Shown here: piece by piece, positions 47,421-57,968 of the stretch
Layout: every line of letters begins with the position of its first letter
Numbering within the stretch: the first letter of the stretch is position 1
NCBI RefSeq assembly: GCF_036417845.1
Contig: NC_089994.1
Location: 12,604,001 to 12,668,000, forward strand
From: Apteryx mantelli
Lineage: Eukaryota; Chordata; Aves; Apterygiformes; Apterygidae
DNA: 64,000 nt
Direction of reading: 5' to 3'
Notes under the pieces: model-generated
Told to the model about the DNA's origin: nothing
Database searches by the model: none
What the model saw: only the letters and a program-made list of their open reading frames with translations
Program-made: the position numbers and the translations under genes

Positions 47421-49769
47421 CTGAGAGAGAGAGAAAAACAAACAAAAACCAAAAAAAAAAGGATAAGACTAACACAGAGGATGAGCATCTTTCTCATTCT
47501 GCTGATTGTTTTATGACAGAGACGTCTCAGAGTGAGCTCCTCCATGCCTTGGATCTTCTCTGCGCTCCACCAGAAAGGGCTCTGCAGATGCCTGGCTCAG
47601 TTGCAAACCACACAATACCTCTGTGAGGAGGCTACAAAGCTCTTAGCTCACCCGAGAAGTGCCTCAACACACATGATATATGTGTATTTGTGAGTATCCG
47701 AGTCACTTACATTTCAGAGCTATTAGCTGTGCTTCCACAGACAAGTCTGTCACTTGTGCCCAGAACTAGTACCTTGCCCATCCTTGGAAATCACAAAGCC
47801 GTGATTCTAGAGCTTGCCCAAACTTTTTTTTTTTTGGTGAGTTCTCTTTCAGATCTACTGATAATTATTTCCTCACCACTTATTTGTTCCAAGTGCAACC
47901 CAAATATAAAGATTATTTACTTCTGAAGCCTTCGCACCACACACAGGCCCATAAGTTTTCCTGCAACAACCAGCAGGTCATTGTTCATTCTCGTTACACT
48001 GGCATGTAAATCCACGACAGATTTGCTGCTTCCATACATTCCCCAGCATGTCTGCTGGAGGCATAAAACAAACTCTGAAACCTGCACACTGCCAGCAATC
48101 TTTGAGACTGCAATATATAGTAAGGAGGAAGAGGAAAGGATGTTCAAAATCCTCCAACCTATTACTTGTGGAAGACAGAATATCTGATGGAACACTATAG
48201 TGGAGAAGCTGTGGTCTTGCTTCTTGGTAGAAAAAGTACTGATTACCTGGGGCTTACTACACTATTGCATGTATCAAGGGGGCAGTATGTTTTCTCTATA
48301 TTGGGATAACACCATTCGGTCCCCAACATTGCCTTGTCCTGGAAGAAAAGTCAGATGGGCATAGCAGTGTGCCAGGGTTTGCTCTGCAGCAGCGTAATTC
48401 AAACCTCCCTTTTGCTCTGAGCTGGCATAAAAAAAGTCAATGTTTCCTGTGTAACCAAACCTCGAGAAAGAATCCCTAATACTATTGATTTAATATAAAA
48501 GGTGAAAAGACAAAGATGCAACACGGCATCCCTACTTCTGAAAGAGTACATTTAGATAATCTTTCATTGACAATTTTGACAAAAAATAAATACATTTCAG
48601 GAAAATATACTGTCGACTGAGTAATTATTGACAGAAAACAATTCTACTGGAAAATTTCTGGCCAGCTCTACCCTAGTAATAATGGACACTTTATTTCTTG
48701 TGTACCAGCACACTAACCAAAGCATTCATGAAATATTCATGGCTTGACAGATTTTAAAGGCTGAAGCAACAATTATGATCACCTCATTTGCCCTCCTGCA
48801 TAATATAGCTCAGAGAACATCACTTGATATTACACCGTTCCCCAGCACCAGTGCAAAGTAATGACTTGACTAAACCTCCAGAGGCAATTACAGGTGTCAG
48901 GAAGGGATGCCATGTCACCCAAGCTCTTCCTACTAGTAAAAATTTGCGTACAATTATGTAACAATTTGGGAGACATTATGGATCAGCAAAGAGGAATACA
49001 AGCAACTTGCAGAGGTTGGTTGCTCTTGCTTTCACAAATACTTGCTCCGTATCCCGTGCCCTCAGAGACATACAGCCCAAAGCGTACCACTTCCTGACCC
49101 AGGCAAAATTAGTGAGTTTTAAATTCAGGACAGAAAAAAACCTTGGACTTGTGAGAACAAGCAGACAGCAAGAAACCTCCCTGACAGTTTCTCCGAAGAC
49201 CTTGGGAAGCCTCTCCTGGAGATGCCGTAAATGAACTGGACAGACCAGGCAAAAGATATCACAGCCACAATAGCAAAAATCAGTCGTATCTACGCCTTTG
49301 CTATCCCTAAACTAGTCTAGAGAAAGACAGACCTCGACTGCTAATACACCTCTAAGGAGTGGTACATGGCGGTACAAACAGTATGAGGATGCGATTAGAA
49401 AAAACAATTTTCAGGCAATTTTTAATTTATAGAAGAGGCTGGCTGAGGCCAGATGAAGAGCAGGTTCCACACTAACAGCATATAATTGATATTGCTCTAA
49501 TTGAAGGTTTCACTGTGAGCCTCTGCTACATTAAAAAAGGTCATCTGGCTTCCAGATAATCCTTAACTAAGTGTCTTCATCTTCCAGGATACACCACCAG
49601 ATTTAGGTAAATCCTTTGCAGCTTTAATGTCAACTAAATAAATAATTATACATGTAAAGCGCACCATGCTTACTCCACGATTTAAGACCTCATCTCCAAG
49701 GTCTGAGTGCCCATGGGACTCAGATTCAGGAATACTATCTGCTCTTCTTGCCTCAAGCTGTGCTTTACT

Positions 49770-49920
49770 GCTTGAGCCATTTTCCTTTCCTTTGCCTCAC
49801 TTTCCACAGCCGTAAAAATGAGAATAATAAATCTGATCTCACTTGTAAAAGGCTGGTGGATGAAAAGCACTGTCTGAAGAGACAAATATTATTAATATTC
49901 ATTCTAATCCCTAACTCCAG
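49770..49920 (+). mobile_element. MIR-like SINE fossil (sense)
   Basis: TTGCCTCACTTTCCACAG, CCGTAAAAATGAGAATAATA, GATGAAAAGCACTGTCTGAA and ATATTATTAATATT follow the order of the sense MIR 3' half (TGCCTCAGTTTCC, CTGTAAAATGAGAATAATA, GAAAAGCACT, TATTATTATT). It is the clearest SINE fossil in the window. Confidence 0.7.
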
Positions 49921-50274
49921 AAACATTAAATTAAGGCAGAAACAATATCAGTACTTATTTTGCTTCTTATAAAAGGTCCTGCTCCTCTGAGCTGACCCCC
50001 ATTTTATTAGCATGCGGCAGGTGTAAGTGAAAAATCCCTGATCCTTTATTCATTACCTCCTTTATTTTTCAAGAGAATCCCATCAGGATTTCCAATTCAG
50101 AATCTGATTTGATTGCAGGAGCTCTGCTAATTGTTTTCAGTGAGATTAGGAGAAGACTATTATATCAACAGGATGCTCAGTGGCATTGCTTTATCAAGTC
50201 CCACCGAAAAAGCAGCACATTTCTAACATAATGCAGATGCACACAAGGCTAAAGAAGTTTCCTCCCACCTTGAT

Positions 50275-50345
50275 TATTACTATTATTCATAGTATAACAG
50301 TGCTTAGGTAGCCAGTGGAGATCAGCGCCCATTGCTCCTGGACCT
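50275..50345. mobile_element. Amniote SINE-like fragment
   Basis: ATTATTACTATTATT, then GTATAACAGTGCTTAGG and GATCAGCGCCCATTGCTC resemble a repeat common in turtles and other amniotes (TATTATT, AGTGCCTAGAGGCC, GATCAGGGCCCCATTGTGC). The family name is uncertain, as this is from memory. Confidence 0.4.
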
Positions 50346-53300
50346 TAATCCCTCCTGACACTCCCCTTAAAGAGCTCCAGCCTCTGGTAAAAGCCTGATT
50401 TGAGTAACTGGAGAGAAAACTCCCCCCTCCAGAAACTCCCACAAGAGGTGCTATGGATTGAGATGCTAAAGAAAGTAAAATCCTAGCTGAGCAAGACGGA
50501 AACTGGGCAGGAGAAAACGGATCTAATGTGATGCAGCCAGGGACGCGCCGAGGCAAACATCTATCCTAAGCAGCCTTGAGCCAGCTTTGCACCTCATTTC
50601 TCCTGGAGCCACAGCACCTAATCTGGGAGATCATCCCATCACACCGACTTCAACAGGTCCAACTTGAAGCGCACAGATTGGGTTCATGCTTTCTGAAGGG
50701 GCTCTGCCTGACGGAGGTGTGTTTCCCAGGACGGGTCGCAGTCCGCTCCCTGTCCACATGGCTCTGCTCAAGAGGCATCGCCAACACGGCTTCTCCAGCC
50801 CGGCCAGCTCGACTCCCCGCTTGCGGCACCAGTCTGGCCCTCTGCAAAGCTGCGTGTCGAAAAGGCTCCAAAAACTGAGTGCCAGAGGGGAGTTCATGCC
50901 GCAACCGGCTCTGCCGCGGGAGCAGGGAGGTGCTGCAGCCCCGCGAGAGGTGCCTGCGCCTGCAGCTCCAGCGATGGGGCAGCTGCAGCCTCCCGGCAAG
51001 GCAACATCGCCGCGCTGCTGCAAGAGCCTGCTGCCGAGCACCCAGCGGCTTTAAGCGGCACAGCTGGAGCCCAAAGAGAATATCTTGCAGACAGATAAAA
51101 GCTAGCTTTAAACCAGTTCCTGCAAGTACTGCCAGTGTCTTCACTAGTCCCCATCCCTAAGTAATTTTGGGCCTGAATTGGTTAATAAGTAGAGCCCAGA
51201 GAGGACTGAGGTTTCTGTCCACCACGGGCCAGCATCAGCACCAATGAGTACTTGCATTTCTGGGTTCCTTTCCTGTTTCCTCCCTCACGATGACAAAAGA
51301 GAAAGCGTATTGGTGATGTACGGGAAATCAATTCCTGCTTAATGAAAGCACTCCTTCATGTTGTGCAACCCTGAAACTAGAGAGAAATAAAATAAATGCT
51401 GATAACTACCAAACACAACAGACCATGGATTGCCTGATAAACCCCAATTGATTTTTCTGAAGTGGGGGGAAGAGGGGATAATTGAAAGTGTAGACGCTGT
51501 CCAAAGCGCCTGGGGTCGCTCGACAGATCAGCTTGGGACCCGGCACACTGCCGCGCTGTCCCGGGAACAGCCCCAGCCTCCAGATGGGCAATGCCAGGAA
51601 ACCAGCGCTGGAGAGCTTGCGCTCTCCATAACCCCTTTAACGAAGGCTCTCCCAGCATGTTGCAAAGATCAGTGAAATCGGCCTCCCACTCTTTCCGTGC
51701 GATAATCCTTATTCTGCCTTCTAATACGCACACACCATCAGGCAGCACCCTACAGCTCGGCCGTACGTGACAGCACGGGAGATAATTGATTCCAGGGAGA
51801 AGATGAGGGTGAAATCAAATTTCACAGCCGGTTCCTGAGGCTGGGAAAGGAGCAGCTGTGCTGGATGAGGCCCAATGAGCCGAGTTCGCACTGCCACCGC
51901 AGTGATGTGAGCGGCCTCGTTCTTTCTTCGGCAACATGAGGGTCACACAGACCCACGACGGGCTCCACAGGTGCTGCTGGTGGCACGTCACGGCAGTCAG
52001 GAACCAGCCCCGCACCCGAGACGGGATGCTCCTGCCTCCGAGGGGCAGTGGGGCAGCCCCGGCACACGTGCGTGCACGCAAGGGGGGTCATCCTGGCCAC
52101 ACGCTGTTATTTATGGGCACCTGCCCGGCAGCGTCCCCTGCTCCTGCTGCTGGCCAGGAGGGAGCTGCTGTCCCCTCGCCGCAGTGGGTCCACATCCCAG
52201 CTCAGCTGGCAACACAAATCCACCACAGGCAGCCGGGAGATGCTCGTGGAGATTGCAGGGCTGCCACCGTGAGGTTTTGCTCCCGCTCCAACACCCCAAG
52301 CCCTGAGCTTTGCAGCTTGCAAGACTGCAGCTTGGATCAAGCACGTGGGACTTGTCTTTAACTAAAGATTGATGGAAGTCAGCTTGGTTCAGCATCAGGC
52401 TGGGAGTTCAGCAAGATAAAGCCCGGAAAATTCAGAGAGCTGGGCTCTGGCTGAATCCCTGTGCCTCGGGGGCAGTTAGCACATTTTAAGGGGGGGTCCT
52501 GATGCTGGTGGTGCAGGCCATGCTGGCTGAGGAGCAGCGAGGAGACCCTCCGCTCGTGCCCTCGACCGCCTCAGACAACACTGCCTGTGAATCCCCCTTC
52601 TGTAAGGTATAACTGGAAGCGATCAAGCAAAGTTAGCACAAACAGGCTGCAAAACCCGAGGGAAACCCCTTTCAGGGAGCCGGTGGGGGCTGCAGCTCCC
52701 AGCGCTGGCAGAGGGCATCTGCAGCACACGGTTCCCCACGGCCCCGCCGCTGACAGTCCCCGAGTTTATCCCCTTCCTACCTGATCCCAGTCAGCTAACC
52801 GAGTGCCTTGGTACCCAGGCACCATGCCAAGAAAATTTCATGAAAAGAAGATTTATACGTCTTGATATCCTGGGAATTCCCGTGGAGACAAGGCGCAGCA
52901 GAGAGCGCGTGCCTGACCCTGCGCTAGGATATTCCAACCTGACGTGAGGATGCAGGCGCCCCGCTTTGCTCCCTGCGCCTCCCAGGTGCACCGGGTTAGC
53001 TGTGCTCGTGGGTAAAAAGAGGAAGGTTCAGGGAAGAAACATGATCAAGCAGCAGCCCTGTAAAATCTTGTTTCCAAGGCGTTGCCTCCTCCACCCCCGC
53101 AGCGGCCCTTCCCGGGGCTGCCCCTCAGTACAGCTGTGCAAGGTCTCCTTGCCCGTTTATTCCAGCCTCACATTTGCTCAGGCTTCCTTTGCTTTTCTAA
53201 TGCATAGCTCAATAGAATTTTGGGGTTTGTTTGCTCTTTTTTAAATCTCCAATCAATGCGTAAAAGGTAGGCACGTAAAACTTTATGCCTGTATTGGCAG

Positions 53301-55011
53301 ATTTTCATGACAGTTTCCCAAAAAGCTATTCTAATCTCAGTGCTGGATGTAAATACCACACTGGAGTATAATGCTGTAGCCTCCTGTTGGCTTACACAAC
53401 CTCCAATTATAAAATATAGCCCCTTCCTGAACAACAGCCAAGATCTTGGAAAGGATGAAAGAATAAAAAGCAGAAATGAGTTTGTCAGGAGATGGAATTT
53501 TTATATCATACATATAAAATTGTCTCAGACCTAAAACCCTTTTTTATGGCAACCTTTGCAGCAGCACCACTCAGCCTCAGAGGGAAAGTGAAGCAGGTTT
53601 GTACCCCGATGCTGAGGCCACCACCACAGATTGACCTTATTTCTCTTCTTACATTGCACTCGAGCCTGGGACGACTGACATATATCAGCATGACTTGAGT
53701 CCTGCCATGAGAGTCACCACGCTCAAGCCTTGCCGTGATTGCAGCTCTCTCTAGATTTACCCAGGCTGGAGCTGGGTAGCTGCCCTGCAAGTTGTTAGTG
53801 GTGTAACAGCAACGCAGAGCTCAGCAGCGGCTGCAAGGTTCGCGGGGACCACGCACTCCGGCCACAGCCACTGCCCCGCTCCAGGTGCTTCTGTAATTGA
53901 TAACTCAATGGGGTCATTCCTTGGGCAGTTCTCTTCACTTGATCGGTAAAGGCGCAGAAATCCCAGTGCCTCAGGACCCTCTCCCAAGCCACTATTAAAA
54001 CCCCTCCGCGAGCCAAAATTGTTTCTTACTGAAGCTAATAGCTGAAGTATATTTATCCTTCCCAAAAACAAGGTCTCTGCAGGACAGGCTGCAAGCAGAC
54101 TAAATCCCTGCTAAAGCCACAGTCTCACCGCCTGTCAACAGTAACAGGCATGGCAAGATTGGTTACTGCAGTGCTCGAGGGACCTGCTCGAGGGACGATG
54201 TCAGGATCAAAGTGTGGTTTGCTATTAATAAGGAGTTCCCTCTGTGCCACGAGCATGTGTCTTCAGGATAGCATGAGCCTCTCGTGGCGCTCAGCTTTCT
54301 TCAGCTGCTCTTTGAAGAACGATCACTGTTGCACACAGTCTTTCCGGGAGGAAAAATGAGCCTCAGAAAGCGCGAATCTTGGTCAGGCAGTGGATCAAGA
54401 GGACACTTGTTTCCAAACACTCCGCCTGCAGGGGCCTGCACATGGTGGGCTTGGGAAGTTGGACCCAAGCTCCCACATTTCCTAGGTTCAGAGAGTCCCA
54501 CACTTGTCACCCAAGGACTTGAAGGGAAAACACCCCTCTGGGACAAGGACTAGAAGACAGGGACCAAATCACCCCATTACACAGAAAACGCTCCCAACCT
54601 CTGATCCCAGGTGGGACAATCTAAGAACAACCTGCGCCCAGCCAAATCTGTGGCAGCTGCTCCGGAGACAGCAGGGTCCCCGGGAACTCAAGAGAAAGCA
54701 CTTTAAACAAGCGCTGTAACGCTGCAATATAGTAAACGGCACCCAGCTCATGCACCACCAAATCCACACCTCTGCCGGCCCATGGCCACGCCGCTCCAGG
54801 AAGCCAAACCTATGGCAAAGACTGGGAATCCTGTCTGGGATCGGCAGCAGGAGAGTCTAAATAGAGACCCCGTTGGGTCCTGGGAGCATGGAAGGACGCG
54901 TTTCAACACAGTCATGCTGAGCCTCACCACAAAACCATATATATGTAGCCTCCGTCTGCATACGACCAGCTCTTTGCTGCAACATTTAAATAGCAAAAGA
55001 CTAATTCCTAC

Positions 55012-55138
55012 CTCCAAGACAAGTTCCTTTTGTTCCACTTGGTCACGGCCTGAGCATACCGCTTTTTCCTGGTCTCTGAGGCAGCAAGATCAGGGAGAGA
55101 GCAGCGAGGGGTTTTCATTAATTCCAGCGTGGCTTCGT
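55012..55138 (-). CDS. MMP17: MMP17 exon 3: cysteine switch and furin site
   Basis: This 127-bp exon reads DEATLELMKTPRCSLPDLAA, then SETRKKRYAQAVTKWNKR and NLSWR. PRCSLPD is the propeptide cysteine switch that keeps the zymogen latent; serine replaces the usual glycine, as in human MMP17. RKKR is the furin-type activation site before the mature N-terminus (YAQAV). NLS is a potential glycosylation sequon. The acceptor is TTTAATCTAG and the donor GTAGGA; the exon enters in phase 1 and leaves in phase 2. Confidence 0.97.
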
Positions 55139-57730
55139 CTAGATTAAAGGAAAAGCAAAACATGGAAATAATGTGCTGGAAATAATTTTACTGCCTCTGC
55201 TCTCAGAGCTAGAAACTGTGGGTTAAAAATCCCCCCAGGGGCCAGGGGAAAGGGAAGTGAGGCATTTGGGAGGCAGCAGCGAGCGCGGCAATGCACTCAT
55301 CCGTCGGGCGGTGGCAATGCTGCTGCGATAACGTTCCCTGTCCAACAGCCCTGGAGCCATTCCAGGGTCTTGCTGACCTGGAAGCGGCGGCTTCCCCGCG
55401 TGGCCAGTGGCACCGGCGTGCAGCCGTCCAAATCGGAGCGCCCGCCAAACGCAGCCTTCGGCCGAAAGCACGTTTATTTGCACTACCCACCAGGCTGGGC
55501 CGCTCAGGGCTAGGGGGGACAACATTCGCCCCGCAGCTGGAGAGCCTGGGTGCTCTTCTGGCTCGTCGGCTAACACCTGGGCTAAACGACAGCGACTGTG
55601 TTAGGGTAAATTGACAGCTTTATGGACTGTGGAAGAAAATTCAGTATGTTACCTTCTGCATGACACTTTACTGCTCTAGATAACCTGCGTGGAAAACACC
55701 CTGTGACCTGCTTTGATTACTTTTTAAAACACAGGATTTTATTTCTTCTGTTTTATTCCCTGTTTCTCTGAATTACCCGTTATTCCTCTGGCAAAGTGGG
55801 GAGAAGTTTGCATGTAATATGCTATATCTTTGTTAAGCTAGGAACTCATCTGGAAAATGTTCATATTCCTTCTTTTTTAGTTTTGAAACTGAAGGAACAT
55901 TCTCACCTGCTGAAAAGCAGACGGATGTTGTTCATTCACCAGTTTTCAGCGCCGGTTTCATCTCTTTAGTCAAGCACTTCATTTTCAAGCTCCAACCAAA
56001 CCCACAATCTACCCAGGGCCACCTGCAAGTCCCACTTTAAACATCACTCCAGACCAGAGGGTGCAGGTACATTGGAAAGCAAGTCAGTGCCTGCTCCTGG
56101 GCCTCCTGGAGCTTGCAGTAAAGTGGAAGGGAAAAATAATTGCAGCTGCTTAATTAAGAGCAGAGAGGGAAGGGCTGGGCGGCGGGCGGCAGGGCGGCGG
56201 GCGGTTCGGGGGCCGCGGCCGCAGCTGCTCGGCCGGGGCCTCGCCGAGCGTTGCCAGGGAGCTCCGGGAGCCGGCGCGGCAGACGCGCCTGCTAATTAGC
56301 AGCTTCTGCCTAATTCTCTCCTAAATAGCAGCAGTGAGAGCAAGCTGACCGCGCTGCGGGAGGTCGCCGGCGGGCGTCGGGCTCGGCGCTTTCCAAGGCA
56401 CAACGGGGCCGATTGCTGGCCGGCCGCGAGAGGAAGAGCGCAAACAGGCACCCTTTGACGGGGCGCGGATAATGCTCGCTTTCTCCTTCCCTCTCTTCTT
56501 TCAATGGGAATATTGAGAAAAACCAGGCAGGGCCAAGCAAGGGAACTTGCATCACTTCAGCCTGGCTTTGATTCGGCTGGTTCACGCTTGCGGGCGCTTC
56601 GTGCCAGCCAGATGCAGTCACCAGCCCAGGCAAAAGCCACCCACCGCCAAGCCCTCGCCGCCTGGGCTGGCGGGCGCCGGGCAAGCGCTGCAGGACCAGG
56701 GCTTTGGGCCAACCTGGGGCTACCAGGGCTGGGCAAACCCAGCAGGGCCACCGAGCCTGGCCCCCGGCCATGGTGATCCCAAGGAGAGCTGAGAGCATGG
56801 CGGGAACCCAAGCAGCCCTCGCACAGCGGGCAATGTTGGAGGCACTCGGCTTGTGAAATGCTTAACCAGAAAGACCGCCTTGCTCCAGCACTGTGACAAC
56901 TCCTTGCAACTCTATATAGCCAGTAGCAACAACTGAAGCCTTTCCACCCACCCACAGTTGCTCCACATCTCTACCTTCCTGAGTCAAAAGTGGAGGCAGG
57001 AGCAGGTTAAATGCACACCCGGGTCGCACAGGGAATCCCCGGCAGCCGCTGGGATGGACTCCCAAACACCCAAGCCTCATGCGTGAACCATGAGGCCATC
57101 CCCGTGCAGCTGCGAGTGGCCGTGGCTGAGCCCTGGCTTCACTCTCTCCAAGGAGAACCAGGAAAGTCCTCAGCCATTCGTTGCAAAAACACCACGGGCA
57201 GGAGCAGGGGGTGAGAGGAGCCGTGGCTGGGGTGTTGCTGTGGCTATTCTTCTCCCTCCCCTGCTCCTTTTCCTAAAAAAGAGTATGGGAAGATCTACAT
57301 ACACAAATGTGGAGGTTAAATCAGAGTTTTTGTTTCACTCAGTTTGATGCTGCAATTAAGGCTTTGAACAAAACGACCTACCAGCCTTAGTTTCTCTGCC
57401 TTTTTTTCCTTTTTTGTTTTTTTGAACACATCAAGAGGTATTTTAAGCATGGTAGGAACCCCAAGGGTTTGTGGGTCTGGTGAAATAATTGCTTGCCTCA
57501 GGTTGTTGAAAGCACAAGGCAACAAAGCACCTGAGCCATGTAATTACTCTTATAACTGCAGACGGAGCCGTACATTACACACGCGTTAGATCTTCCTGCA
57601 AATGCTGCCAATCCACAACGCACTGTTACTAGAGCATGCAGTCCTCTCTCCTCCCCAAACTTATTCAGAGCCATCTCTGCACCCAGCCGTCCCTGCGCAC
57701 CACAGATAAAAGGGCTTGTTTAAAACTGAC
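55139..57730 (-). other. MMP17: MMP17 intron 2
   Basis: A 2592-bp intron. Its central part, about 56160-56470, is a CpG-dense island that includes a TAATTA palindrome (56289-56302). CpG is also raised at about 55270-55460 and 56580-56780. No further exon was found. Confidence 0.8.
56160..56470. promoter_or_regulatory. CpG island with TAATTA palindrome in MMP17 intron 2
   Basis: The stretch begins after a TTAATTAAGAG segment and is rich in GGCGGGCGG and GGCCGCGGCC words. It contains the perfect 14-bp palindrome CTGCTAATTAGCAG at 56289-56302, followed by GCCTAATTCTC. The mix of CpG island and homeodomain-type sites suggests a developmental enhancer or an alternative promoter. Confidence 0.4.
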
Positions 57731-57863
57731 CTAGCATCCCTGTTGCTTCGAGACCTCCAAACCGCTGCATGGCAGTGATGGCTTTCGTGAGCTCCTCCTG
57801 GGTCTGCAGTTGTCCTGTGACGGGATCCGGAGGAGGCAGATAGCCAAATTTTGTCAGCCAGTC
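57731..57863 (-). CDS. MMP17: MMP17 exon 2: propeptide
   Basis: This 133-bp exon starts in phase 0 after GTTTCACAG and encodes DWLTKFGYLPPPDPVTGQLQ, then TQEELTKAITAMQRFGGLEA and TGML. This is the peptidoglycan-binding-like propeptide start of MMPs (WLxxFGYLPP, AIxxMQxFGGL). It ends in phase 1 before GTCAGT. The preceding exon 1 with the signal peptide was not found in the window. Confidence 0.97.
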
Positions 57864-57907
57864 CTGTGAAACATGTAGAAGGGATGATGAGAAAAGAAAA
57901 GGAAAGA

Positions 57908-57917
57908 AATATATACG

Positions 57918-57950
<33 letters not shown>

Positions 57951-57968
57951 GGAGAGAGAGAGAGATAG
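57908..57968. repeat. (TA)n followed by (GA)n microsatellite
   Basis: Alternating TA from about 57908 to 57943 is followed by ACACAGAGGG and a GA run to about 57968. It sits just upstream of MMP17 exon 2 on the gene strand, about 45 bp before the acceptor. Length is likely polymorphic. Confidence 0.9.

Larger units (their letters stand above)
47421..55011 (-). other. MMP17: MMP17 intron 3
   Basis: A 7591-bp intron, the longest fully contained. It has an A run next to exon 4 (about 47450-47460), fossil SINE pieces at about 49770-49920 and 50275-50345, a GC-richer stretch at about 50700-51060, and a 12-bp direct repeat TGCTCGAGGGAC at 54172-54196. Open frames on either strand match no family I know. 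Confidence 0.8.
29426..57863 (-). other. MMP17: MMP17 (MT4-MMP) gene, coding exons 2-10
   Basis: MMP17 is a GPI-anchored membrane-type matrix metalloproteinase, a zinc- and calcium-dependent endopeptidase of the cell surface (established knowledge). Nine exons join in frame to 547 residues plus stop. In visible numbering they show propeptide 1-71, cysteine switch PRCSLPD 55-61, furin site RKKR 68-71, catalytic domain about 72-240 with [11 protein letters not shown] at 194-204 and Met-turn SIMRP, hinge 242-282, hemopexin domain C283-C474, stem 475-515 and a hydrophobic C-terminal GPI signal. Human MMP17 is about 603 residues, so about 55 residues (signal peptide, exon 1) are missing here. MMP25, the other GPI-type MMP, is less likely because of sequence fit and the ULK1 neighbour. 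Confidence 0.97.

Noticed and set aside
29426..57863. MMP25 (MT6-MMP) as alternative identity
   Set aside because: The residues around the zinc site, the hinge NRS sequon, the stem GYEVCSC and the ULK1 neighbour all fit MMP17 better.
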